Of a stretch of DNA of 11,628 nt, positions 1 through 6,187 are shown piece after piece; the first letter of the stretch is position 1; each line of letters starts with the position of its first letter. Location: assembly GCA_017454585.1 (NCBI GenBank), contig JAFTCU010000129.1:1-11628 (forward strand). The letters are read 5' to 3'. The position numbers and the translations under genes were made by a program. The stretch is from Thermoguttaceae bacterium. Lineage in GTDB: Bacteria > Planctomycetota > Planctomycetia > Pirellulales > Thermoguttaceae. The notes beneath the pieces were generated by a model, which was given only the letters and a program-made list of their open reading frames with translations, made no database searches and was not told where the DNA came from.

Positions 1-727
<727 letters not shown>

Positions 728-828
728 CTTGTGTTCCTTTGGAAACCGACGTTTCGCAAGTACTCCTTGCCCAATAAAGTTTCTTTAATTTTATCACTTT
801 TCCCGTTTCTTTTCAAGGACCACAGAGA

Positions 829-845
829 AAATATTGCCAATATTT
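829..845. other. AT-rich perfect dyad between divergent genes
   Basis: AAATATT at 829-835, spacer GCC, then AATATTT at 839-845 form a perfect 7-bp inverted repeat. It sits in the 239-nt space between the divergent membrane-protein gene and nrdR. It could be an operator or a chance AT palindrome. It lacks the G+C needed for a stable terminator hairpin. Confidence 0.4.
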
Positions 846-898
846 CAAAAAAATTTTTCTTTTTTCTCTCTAAATTCAATATTTTCCCGAAATTACTA

Positions 899-927
899 TT
901 TCCCAAACAGGAAAAAAGTTTTATAAT
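899..927 (+). promoter_or_regulatory. Possible nrdR promoter
   Basis: A perfect TATAAT at 922-927 lies 39 nt before the nrdR start. The matching -35 position (about 899-904, TTTCCC) fits the consensus poorly. The region is so AT-rich that a TATAAT could occur by chance, so this is a weak call. Confidence 0.3.
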
Positions 928-966
928 TTATCAGGTTTCAAAGTTTTTTATTCGGAGATTTCACCC

Positions 967-1425
967 ATGATGTGTCCAAGCTGTCATCAGGATAACGATC
1001 GAGTTATAGATTCACGCGCCTGCGAAGACGGTTTCGTCATTCGGCGCCGAAGGGAATGCCAGTTCTGTGGCCGTCGTTTTACAACGTATGAACGCATCGA
1101 AAGAACCAGTGTTAAGGTCATCAAACGTGACGGAACGCGAGAACCATTTGACCGCGAGAAACTCCGCACCGGTCTGGAAATCGCCTGCCGCAAACGTCCG
1201 ATCAAGAGCGAGCAGATCGAGGAGATCCTGACCTACGTCGAAAATGAGGTGGAAAACCGTTTCGACGGCGAGGTAGAGAGTCAGTTCCTCGGCGAGATTC
1301 TGATGGAAAAACTTTTTACCCTGGACCAAATCGCTTTCGTTCGTTTTGCCAGTGTTTACAGGCAGTTCAACGACGCGAAAGACTTCGTGGAAGTCCTCAA
1401 GCCCATGCTGGGGAAGAAGAAATAA
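967..1425 (+). CDS. nrdR: Transcriptional repressor NrdR (zinc ribbon plus ATP-cone)
   Basis: NrdR is a nucleotide-sensing repressor that binds NrdR boxes upstream of ribonucleotide reductase genes and turns them down when dATP is high. The 152-residue length is typical. The N-terminal zinc ribbon shows MCPSC with Cys3 and Cys6, and CQFC with Cys31 and Cys34, followed by the conserved GRRFTTYE. The ATP-cone spans about residues 49-139 and contains VIKRDGTREPFDREKL and the late FVRFASVYRQFND signature. Two adjacent ATG codons (967 and 970) could start it. GGAG at 954-957 lies 9 nt before the first, which I prefer; many homologues begin at the second (MCPxC). No ribonucleotide reductase gene is in the window, so its targets lie elsewhere. 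It is divergent from the membrane-protein gene and convergent with the small gene at 1559-1777. Confidence 0.97.
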   Translation: MMCPSCHQDNDRVIDSRACEDGFVIRRRRECQFCGRRFTTYERIERTSVKVIKRDGTREPFDREKLRTGLEIACRKRPIKSEQIEEILTYVENEVENRFDGEVESQFLGEILMEKLFTLDQIAFVRFASVYRQFNDAKDFVEVLKPMLGKKK

Positions 1426-1464
1426 AAAACAAAACGGCCCGCCAAACTTTAACGCGTCGTTTTG
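1421..1464 (-). terminator. Possible terminator in the convergent gap, read on the minus strand
   Basis: CAAAACG (1430-1436) and CGTTTTG (1458-1464) are exact inverted repeats around a 21-nt loop containing a possible inner CGC/GCG pairing. Read on the minus strand, the second arm runs into TTTTTTATTT, as expected for an intrinsic terminator of the 1559-1777 gene. The T-run overlaps the nrdR stop codon. The stem is short and the loop long. On the plus strand there is only a T4 within the arm. Confidence 0.4.
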
Positions 1465-1558
1465 CATGATTTAAGGAAATAAACCAACAACGAAAACTTT
1501 CCGGAACACAAGCGCACAACGTTTGGCCCCGGAATGGATTTGTTATAACCTTTCAAAT

Positions 1559-1777
1559 CTAAAAATCCATCGAGTTAATATTCACCGTTGGAGAAGAATC
1601 ATCCTGACGGATTTTCTGGCTTAATACAGCGGCGTCGTACCACGTGAAACTCAATTCCGGGTCCGATGCATAGCGCGCCATGACGTGAAAAACCTCTTTA
1701 CGATTTTGATCTTTGAAAAGGAACAAATAGCGCTCTGTTCCCTTGGAGAGCGCTAGGATATTAACTTCCTGACTCAC
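1559..1777 (-). CDS. Small conserved-looking protein with SFTWYDAAVLSQKIR motif
   Basis: This is a 72-residue soluble protein of unknown function with no signal peptide or membrane segment. The GTG at 1777 is preceded by GGAG at 1784-1787 with a 6-nt spacer, an excellent ribosome binding site, so I choose it over the in-frame TTG at 1795, which would give 78 residues. The protein has an ordered core: EVNILALSKGTERYLFLF, then a Lys/Arg-rich turn (KDQNRKE), VMARYASDPELSF, TWYDAAVLSQKIRQ, and a short polar tail. The length, alternation of hydrophobic residues and the last motif look like a real conserved domain. From memory I associate this family with planctomycete small hypothetical proteins; I cannot verify it here. 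It sits divergent from ispG (271 nt apart) and converges on nrdR. No catalytic residues are evident, so a small regulatory or binding role is only a guess. Confidence 0.75.
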   Translation of the reverse strand: MSQEVNILALSKGTERYLFLFKDQNRKEVFHVMARYASDPELSFTWYDAAVLSQKIRQDDSSPTVNINSMDF

Positions 1778-1944
1778 AAAAAACTCCGATTTCAATGAAA
1801 AAAGTGCCTTGGTTTAAACTGTTCATTTTATCGGGTTTCAGGTCCTTTCCTGACAAAAAAACATTTTCTGCCGTCAAAACAGATGTAAACCGTATTTCTG
1901 ACCAGGAAAATTTTCCAAAAACGAACACTCGACCGCGGCGGGCC

Positions 1945-1972
1945 TTGATTTCTTTCTGGTTTGAGGTAAAAT
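1945..1972 (+). promoter_or_regulatory. Probable sigma-70-type promoter for ispG
   Basis: TTGATT (1945-1950) and TAAAAT (1967-1972) are separated by 16 nt, each a good match to the -35 and -10 consensus. Transcription would begin near 1980, giving a leader of about 70 nt before the ispG ATG. The rest of the 1778-2048 gap is AT-rich. It contains a dyad TCAGG (1838-1842) and CCTGA (1849-1853), probably in the promoter region of the minus-strand small gene. Confidence 0.45.
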
Positions 1973-2048
1973 AGAACACAGTTCAAATCCCCTCGCTTAT
2001 TTTATCGGCAAAATCAGACCAAAGATTGAAATTTTTGTGAAATTTACC

Positions 2049-3215
2049 ATGAACACGTCCACGCCGCAAAGATCAACCCGAGAAGTCCGTATCGGTTCTT
2101 TTTTCATCGGAGCCAGTCACCCGATCGCCGTTCAGACGATGTGCGCCACCAAAACGCGCGACGTGGAAGCGACGTTCCGCCAGATCATCGAGCTGACCGA
2201 GGCCGGCGCCAAGCTGGTCCGCGTGGCGTGCGACTCCCAGAACGACGCGGAGGCTCTCGAGGCCATTTCAGGCAAGATCCGGCAGTTGAACCCCGAGCTT
2301 CAGGAAAAGATCAATCTTTCGGTGGACCTCCAGGAGAATTACCGCATCGCGGAGAAGATCGCCCCTTTCGTCGCGAAGATCCGGTACAATCCCGGGCATT
2401 TGCATCATGCCGAGCCGGAAATTCCGTGGCGGGAAAAGGTGCGCTGGCTCGCGGAAATCGCCCGGAAAAACGACGTCGCCCTGCGCATCGGCATTAATTG
2501 CGGCTCGATCGACCCGACCAAGAAGGCCGAGGAAGACCCCATTTTCGCCAGCGCCCTGGAGCACGTGGAGTGGCTCGGCGAGCTCGGCTTTGACCGGTTT
2601 TGCGTCTCGATGAAGGACTCGAACCCCGAGACGGTCGTGCGGATCAACCGCCTGTTTGCGGAGCGTCACCCCGAGGTCCCGATCCATCTGGGCGTCACAG
2701 AAGCTGGGGTCCCGCCGATCGGGATTTTGAAGACGCGGGCGGCGCTGGAGCCTTTGCTTTTCGAGGGGATCGGCGACACACTGCGCGTTTCCCTGACGGT
2801 TCCCAACGAGCGCAAGCGGGAGGAAGTCGAAGCCGGCCTGAGCCTCATCAACGACGTGGCGGCCGGACGCAGAACCGTCACGGAGGGCTGGAAGTGCGCC
2901 GGTCTGAACATCATCAGCTGCCCGAGCTGCTCCCGCGTCGAGAACGGCCGGTTTGTCGAGCTGGCGATGAAAGTCCACGAAATGGCCCGATACGCGCAGG
3001 AGTACCCGATCACCATCGCGGTGATGGGCTGCCGCGTCAACGGTCCCGGCGAGACGGACCACGCCGACCTTGGCCTCTGGTGCGGCCCGAACCTCGTCAA
3101 CCTGAAGCGCCGCGGCGAGCTTCTGGGGAGTTTCCCCTATGACGAGATTCTGGGGAAATTAAAAGAACAGCTGGATCAGCTGATTAAAAATGAGAACCCT
3201 CAATACGGCGCGTAA
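2049..3215 (+). CDS. ispG: 4-hydroxy-3-methylbut-2-en-1-yl diphosphate synthase (IspG/GcpE)
   Basis: IspG is the [4Fe-4S] enzyme of the MEP isoprenoid pathway. It reduces the cyclic diphosphate MEcPP to HMBPP, using electrons from flavodoxin or ferredoxin. The N-terminal TIM barrel opens with [21 protein letters not shown] and contains [16 protein letters not shown] and [10 protein letters not shown]. The C-terminal cluster domain has CPSCSR and GCRVNGPGE. Numbered from the ATG, the cluster ligands are Cys291, Cys294 and Cys328 with Glu335, so all expected ligands are present. At 388 residues it is the compact two-domain bacterial form without the plant-type A* insert. An in-frame GTG at 2037 could add four residues; I prefer the ATG at 2049, but neither has a Shine-Dalgarno sequence. 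The last few residues (after QLIKNE) follow a 14-bp sequence repeated at the next gene's start. Codons are markedly richer in G/C at third positions than in the flanking genes. No other MEP-pathway gene is nearby. Confidence 0.97.
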   Translation: MNTSTPQRSTREVRIGSFFIGASHPIAVQTMCATKTRDVEATFRQIIELTEAGAKLVRVACDSQNDAEALEAISGKIRQLNPELQEKINLSVDLQENYRIAEKIAPFVAKIRYNPGHLHHAEPEIPWREKVRWLAEIARKNDVALRIGINCGSIDPTKKAEEDPIFASALEHVEWLGELGFDRFCVSMKDSNPETVVRINRLFAERHPEVPIHLGVTEAGVPPIGILKTRAALEPLLFEGIGDTLRVSLTVPNERKREEVEAGLSLINDVAAGRRTVTEGWKCAGLNIISCPSCSRVENGRFVELAMKVHEMARYAQEYPITIAVMGCRVNGPGETDHADLGLWCGPNLVNLKRRGELLGSFPYDEILGKLKEQLDQLIKNENPQYGA

Positions 3216-3341
3216 TTCCGTGCAGTGCGCTCCGTTACCGCATGGCATTCTAACATTCAATCCCATAGAGAACGACGCTGGAAGCGTCGTCCCCGTATTT
3301 TTCGTCGTCCCAGTAACCCTTAACCCCCTGATTAAAAATGA
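3180..3341 (+). repeat. 14-bp direct repeat pair bracketing the ispG-hydrolase gap
   Basis: CTGATTAAAAATGA occurs at 3180-3193, in the ispG 3' end, and again at 3328-3341, where its ATG is the start codon of the next gene. The 134 nt between the copies hold the last codons of ispG and one REP-like palindrome. This could be the footprint of a small insertion or duplication, or an unusual coincidence. Confidence 0.6.
3272..3295 (+). repeat. REP-like palindromic element, copy 1
   Basis: Perfect 8-bp stem ACGACGCT (3272-3279), loop GGA, AGCGTCGT (3283-3290), followed by an asymmetric foot CCCCG. It has the same sequence as the copies at 4119-4142 and 4158-4181. It lies between ispG and the SGNH hydrolase gene and could also act as an RNA hairpin in their shared transcript. 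Confidence 0.85.
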
Positions 3342-4015
3342 AGCATTTAACTTTCATCCTGACCGTTTTGTTTTCCGTTTCCTCCCTTTTTGCGGACGAG
3401 CTTTACAAGCAGTTTCAGCCGGTGAAAACCTCCCGCACACGCGAAGCGATCGAGTGGAGTAACTTCCGGGCGAACGCCACCAACGACGAGACGCTTCCGC
3501 GTGTCCTGCTAATAGGCGATTCCATCGTGGCCGGCTACAATGGAAAAGTGGCCGAAAAACTCAAGGGCAAAATGAACGTTTCGTTCTGGGCCTCCTCCAA
3601 GTGCGTGACCGACCGCGACTACTTCCGCGAGCTGGACCTGGTGCTCGGGGCTGACCAGTACGACGTCATTTCGTTCAATAACGGTCTGCACAGCCTCGGG
3701 ACGGACCGCGCCGAGTGGGAATTCGCCTACACGCAGGCGGTGAAATTCATTCGTGCCAAGTGCCCGAAAGCGAAACTGTTCCTCACGACCTCCACGCCGC
3801 TGAAGGACCCGAACCTGACCGAGAAGGCGAAGGATCTGAACGTGATCGTCTGGAAGACGGCCGAGGCCGAGAAACTGCCGGTGATCGACCTGTTCAGCCT
3901 GATGGACCCGCTCGACCGGAACGAGTACTGGAGCGACACGTTCCACTACCGGGCCCCGGGAATCGAGATGGAAGCGGAGAAAATCGTTCAAACGGTTAAG
4001 GGGAGTGGGGATTGA
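3338..4015 (+). CDS. Secreted SGNH/GDSL-type hydrolase
   Basis: Predicted 225-residue exported esterase or carbohydrate deacetylase-like enzyme. Residues 1-19 form a signal peptide with a likely cut after SLFA, before DE. Block I is VLLIGDSIVAGY, putting the nucleophile at Ser62. FNNGLHSL (113-120) occupies the position of the usual Gly-x-Asn-Asp block, and SDTFHYRAPG supplies Asp200 and His203 in the DxxH arrangement of block V. TSTPL (151-155) and the intervening alpha/beta pattern fit the SGNH fold. The substrate cannot be read from sequence. Members in this kind of genome are often annotated as SGNH/GDSL hydrolase with presumed polysaccharide or lipid ester targets. There is no clear Shine-Dalgarno sequence. 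The gene is flanked by REP-like palindromes on both sides. Its codons are extremely G/C-ending: 28 consecutive codons at 3875-3958 end in G or C. Confidence 0.85.
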   Translation: MKHLTFILTVLFSVSSLFADELYKQFQPVKTSRTREAIEWSNFRANATNDETLPRVLLIGDSIVAGYNGKVAEKLKGKMNVSFWASSKCVTDRDYFRELDLVLGADQYDVISFNNGLHSLGTDRAEWEFAYTQAVKFIRAKCPKAKLFLTTSTPLKDPNLTEKAKDLNVIVWKTAEAEKLPVIDLFSLMDPLDRNEYWSDTFHYRAPGIEMEAEKIVQTVKGSGD

Positions 4016-4065
4016 ATGTAAGTGTCTGTTAGAAATGGAGAGCGGCGGCAGTGATGCCACCATTA

Positions 4066-4142
4066 CGGGGACGACGCTTCCAGCGTCATCAAATTCAGAT
4101 TTGGCAGATGGTTTTATTACGACGCTGGAAGCGTCGTCCCCG
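4066..4142. repeat. Pair of REP-like elements in inverted orientation (BIME-like), copies 2 and 3
   Basis: Copy 2 (4066-4089) is inverted, with its CGGGG foot first, then ACGACGCT, loop TCC and AGCGTCAT (one mismatch in the last arm). Copy 3 (4119-4142) is in the same orientation as copy 1 with a perfect 8-bp stem. The 22 nt at 4066-4087 are the exact reverse complement of 4121-4142, with a 33-nt spacer. The pair could therefore form either two small hairpins or one large one. It starts 51 nt after the hydrolase stop codon and may protect or terminate that transcript. Confidence 0.9.
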
Positions 4143-4156
4143 CAAATACTTCGTCA

Positions 4157-4181
4157 GACGACGCTGGAAGCGTCGTCCCCG
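4157..4181 (+). repeat. REP-like palindromic element, copy 4
   Basis: Stem ACGACGCT (4158-4165), loop GGA, AGCGTCGT (4169-4176) and foot CCCCG (4177-4181), with an extra G at 4157 extending the stem to 9 bp against C4177. It is in direct orientation with copy 3, 14 nt away. Confidence 0.88.
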
Positions 4182-4372
4182 TGATCTTCAAGACACGATT
4201 TTGCTTTAAATTCGTCCCATTTCAAGAGTCTCTTTGAAAAATTTCATAAAAAATCCCAAAAAATCATCAAGAACGTCTGGACAAAATATTTATTTGTGGT
4301 TTAATAGAATATAGGTATGTACATTAATATTATGTTTATCCCCTTTTTTATTCATCAATTGGACAAAACACC
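4182..4372 (+). promoter_or_regulatory. AT-rich argC leader with weak promoter candidates
   Basis: The 357-nt gap between the hydrolase and argC holds the three palindromes above, then this AT-rich stretch with no gene that I can support. TGGACA at 4278-4283 is a 5/6 match to a -35 box. TAGAAT at 4305-4310 is a 5/6 match to a -10 box, but the 21-nt spacer is too long. TATGTA at 4316-4321 with TTGTGG at 4294-4299 is an alternative with a 16-nt spacer. I see no convincing arginine-repressor box. No Shine-Dalgarno sequence precedes argC. Confidence 0.3.
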
Positions 4373-5383
4373 ATGACACGCGTAGCGATTTTAGGCGCAA
4401 CAGGTTACACCGCATTAGAAACGATCCTCCTCCTTTTGCGTCACCCGGATGTTCAGATCACCGCCCTGACGACCCGCTCGGATGAAAATCTGCATGTTTC
4501 GCAGGTTCACCCTCAGCTGACCGGCCGGCTGGACCTTCATCTGGAGAATCTGACGCCCGAACAAATCGCCGAACGCGCGGATTGTGTTTTTTGCTGCCTG
4601 CCGCACAAAGCGAGCGCCGAGCGTATTCCTGCGCTGCTCGCATTGGGGTGCAAAGTCATTGACCTGAGCGCCGATTACCGGCTCGACTCGCCTGAAGTTT
4701 TCGAGAAGTGGTACGGCGTGAAGCATCCGGACCCGGACCGTCTTGGGCACGTGCCGTACGGATTCCCGGAACTTTTCCGCAAGGAGATCGTCGGGGCGCA
4801 GCTCGTGGCCAATCCGGGATGTTACCCGCAAACAGCAATCACGGCCTTGGCCCCCTTGCTTGTCAAGAAAATGATTCGCCCGAATGGGATCATCATCGAC
4901 TCGAAAAGCGGCGCCTCGGGTGCTGGCAAAAGCCTGAAACCGCACCTGCTTTACTGCGAGCTGAACGAAGGTTTCAGCGCGTACGGCGTTGGTGTTCACC
5001 GTCACCAGCCGGAAATCGAGCAGGTTCTGGGCAAAGTCGCGGGGGAGCCGGTCGATGTGATTTTCACGCCGCACCTGGTTCCCATGGAACGGGGTATCCT
5101 TTCGACGATTTATTCCATCCCGACGAAAGAATACACTCAAGACGAAGTGATCGCCGCGCTGGAGGACTTCTGGAAGGACGAGCCATTTGTGCGCGTCGTG
5201 GAGCATTTACCGAACACACGTGAGTGCCGTTTCACGAATTACGTGAATGTAACGGCCCGAATCGTCAAAGACCGAATCGTTACAGTTTCCTGTATCGATA
5301 ATATTACGAAGGGCGCGTCCGGTTCCGCTGTACAGAACTTCAACATTCTGTTCGGCTACCCGGAAAACACCGCGCTGAACTAG
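4373..5383 (+). CDS. argC: N-acetyl-gamma-glutamyl-phosphate reductase (ArgC)
   Basis: ArgC catalyses the NADPH-dependent reduction of N-acetylglutamyl phosphate to the semialdehyde in arginine biosynthesis, in the cytoplasm. At 336 residues it is the long (type 1) form. The Rossmann nucleotide-binding motif is ILGATGYTALE (residues 6-16). CVFCCLPHKAS (71-81) follows the nucleotide fold. The catalytic cysteine is Cys150 in VANPGCYPQTA. SKSGASGAG (178-186) and GVHRHQPEIEQ (207-217), with the active-site histidine, are intact, and the C-terminus ends with NFNILFGYPENTAL. The start ATG has no strong ribosome binding site but matches the family N-terminus exactly. No other arg gene is present. 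The next gene starts 21 nt after the stop, so argC is probably co-transcribed with the Tyr/Pro-rich protein genes, an odd partnership. Confidence 0.97.
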   Translation: MTRVAILGATGYTALETILLLLRHPDVQITALTTRSDENLHVSQVHPQLTGRLDLHLENLTPEQIAERADCVFCCLPHKASAERIPALLALGCKVIDLSADYRLDSPEVFEKWYGVKHPDPDRLGHVPYGFPELFRKEIVGAQLVANPGCYPQTAITALAPLLVKKMIRPNGIIIDSKSGASGAGKSLKPHLLYCELNEGFSAYGVGVHRHQPEIEQVLGKVAGEPVDVIFTPHLVPMERGILSTIYSIPTKEYTQDEVIAALEDFWKDEPFVRVVEHLPNTRECRFTNYVNVTARIVKDRIVTVSCIDNITKGASGSAVQNFNILFGYPENTALN

Positions 5384-5391
5384 TTCATTTC

Positions 5392-5400
5392 AAAGGAGGA
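5392..5400 (+). promoter_or_regulatory. Strong Shine-Dalgarno sequence
   Basis: AAAGGAGGA sits 4 nt before the ATG at 5405. It is the closest match to the anti-Shine-Dalgarno sequence in a window where most genes lack one, suggesting heavy translation of the first Tyr/Pro-rich protein. Confidence 0.85.
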
Positions 5401-5404
5401 ACTC

Positions 5405-5713
5405 ATGAAACGAACATTCCTTTTCCTGCTGGTGGTTCTTGGGCTGGTTTGGTTCAGCTGCCGTGCACAGGCGGGGGTTTCTGTTTCGGTCGGCATTGGA
5501 ACGCCGGGTTACTACGCGCCGTACTATACGCCGTACTACGCCCCTTATACCGCTCCGGTGGTTGTCTATCCGGGAGGTTACTACACGTATCCGGGCCCGT
5601 ATTATTACCGTCCCGCTCCGCCTCCACCGCCGCACCACCATCATCACCCGGCCCCGCCGCCGCCCCATCATCACGGGCATCCGGCTCCGCCGCCACATCC
5701 CCATCATCGGTAA
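5405..5713 (+). CDS. Small secreted Tyr/Pro/His-rich protein
   Basis: Function unknown. The 102-residue product has a signal peptide (MKRTFLFLLVVLGLVWF, likely cut after AQA at residue 23). The mature part is low-complexity. Residues 36-68 carry 14 tyrosines in repeated YYAPYYTPYYAPY-like motifs with glycine and proline. Residues 70-102 alternate poly-Pro with His clusters, giving 12 histidines at 77-81, 88-90, 92, 98 and 100-101. Such a tail could bind metal ions, and the Tyr/Pro part could be structural or cross-linked in an envelope matrix; both are inference. A cysteine at 19 is not in a convincing lipobox. It follows argC closely, has the window's best ribosome binding site, and is followed 60 nt later by a gene with nearly the same leader peptide. 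That arrangement and the signal peptide argue that it is a real gene, although the reverse strand is also open here. Confidence 0.8.
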   Translation: MKRTFLFLLVVLGLVWFSCRAQAGVSVSVGIGTPGYYAPYYTPYYAPYTAPVVVYPGGYYTYPGPYYYRPAPPPPPHHHHHPAPPPPHHHGHPAPPPHPHHR

Positions 5714-5773
5714 TAATCCAGCAATTTCACCCTTTTTGCCGTGTAGTGAACCGGCAGAATATGTGAGGAACCC

Positions 5774-6061
5774 ATGAAACGCACACTTTTTTTCCTGCTT
5801 GCAGGATTGATTTTGACTTTGTGCGCGGTTCAGGTGAACGCCCGGACGTACGTCGTTACGACTACGCCGGTAGTGACCGCGCCGCCGATTTATTGGCAGT
5901 ACTATAACAATTATTACGCGCCTATGGCGGTTCGGACATACTATGCGGTTCCGCCGGCGTACCGCCCGGTAAGAGTTTACCGTCCTGGCTACGTTGTACC
6001 GCCGCCACCTCCGGTTCCGTACGGTTACCCGCCAGCGTCAGTGCCGGTTTATTACTATTGA
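5774..6061 (+). CDS. Small secreted Tyr/Pro-rich protein, paralogue of the preceding gene
   Basis: Function unknown. The 95-residue product starts MKRTLFFLLAGLILTLCAV, very close to the leader of the upstream protein, with a likely signal-peptidase site after VNA (residue 23). The mature chain has 16 tyrosines, many in pairs (YWQYYNNYYAP, RTYYAV), then Arg-Pro-Val-Tyr repeats (RPVRVYRPGY), a short poly-Pro run (76-80), and a C-terminus ending in three tyrosines. Unlike the first protein it has no His tail and carries more arginine, so it is probably basic. GAGGA lies 5-9 nt before the ATG. The pair most likely arose by tandem duplication and diverged in the tail. An extracellular structural or surface-coating role is a guess from composition. 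Confidence 0.8.
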   Translation: MKRTLFFLLAGLILTLCAVQVNARTYVVTTTPVVTAPPIYWQYYNNYYAPMAVRTYYAVPPAYRPVRVYRPGYVVPPPPPVPYGYPPASVPVYYY

Positions 6062-6074
6062 TCCCAAACCTTTT

Positions 6075-6091
6075 CGGCGGTCTAACTGCCG
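6075..6091 (+). terminator. Possible hairpin terminator after the Tyr/Pro-rich pair
   Basis: CGGCGGT (6075-6081), loop CTA and ACTGCCG (6085-6091) form a 7-bp stem with one G-T wobble, 14 nt after the stop codon. The nearest T-run (T5 at 6103-6107) is 12 nt beyond the stem, so it is not a classic intrinsic terminator. Confidence 0.35.
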
Positions 6092-6110
6092 CTGATCACC
6101 AGTTTTTGCG

Positions 6111-6134
6111 GGGACGGTGCTGAGGTATCGTCCC
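6111..6134. repeat. Palindromic element of a second type
   Basis: GGGACGGTGC (6111-6120), loop TGAG and GTATCGTCCC (6125-6134) form a 10-bp stem with two G-T wobbles. The outer GGGACG and CGTCCC match the outer part of the REP-like elements at 3272 and 4066-4181, but the centre differs. It may be a diverged relative or a separate family. It lies 54 nt before the glycosidase-family gene. Confidence 0.55.
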
Positions 6135-6187
6135 TCGTGGCGTGTAATTTTATTACCACCTTGCGTTTTTGAACATTGAGATTCACC

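Noticed and set aside
1838..1853. Dyad TCAGG-6-CCTGA in the ispG upstream gap as an operator
   Set aside because: Arms of only 5 bp are too short to separate from chance without conservation data, and the nearby minus-strand promoter boxes are badly spaced.
1761..1979. 72-codon minus-strand frame from a GTG at 1979
   Set aside because: It overlaps the better-supported small gene's start and the ispG promoter region. Its only upstream purine tract is about 11 nt from the GTG, and the product looks random.
2268..3062. 264-codon open frame on the minus strand opposite ispG
   Set aside because: It lies wholly antisense to a certain ispG, in a G/C-rich region where such frames arise from codon bias. 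The product resembles no protein and has no ribosome binding site that I can see.
3190..3462. 90-codon plus-strand frame overlapping the ispG end and hydrolase start
   Set aside because: It crosses the palindrome and runs out of frame through the hydrolase signal peptide. No domain or ribosome binding site supports it.
4415..5206. 263-codon open frame on the minus strand opposite argC
   Set aside because: It is fully antisense to argC, whose motifs are intact from end to end; the reverse product shows no domain.
5390..5707. 105-codon minus-strand frame, and two other plus-strand frames, across the Tyr/Pro/His-rich gene
   Set aside because: Low-complexity codons (CCG, CAT, TAC) leave every frame open. 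Only the frame at 5405 has a signal peptide, strong ribosome binding site and a paralogue next door.
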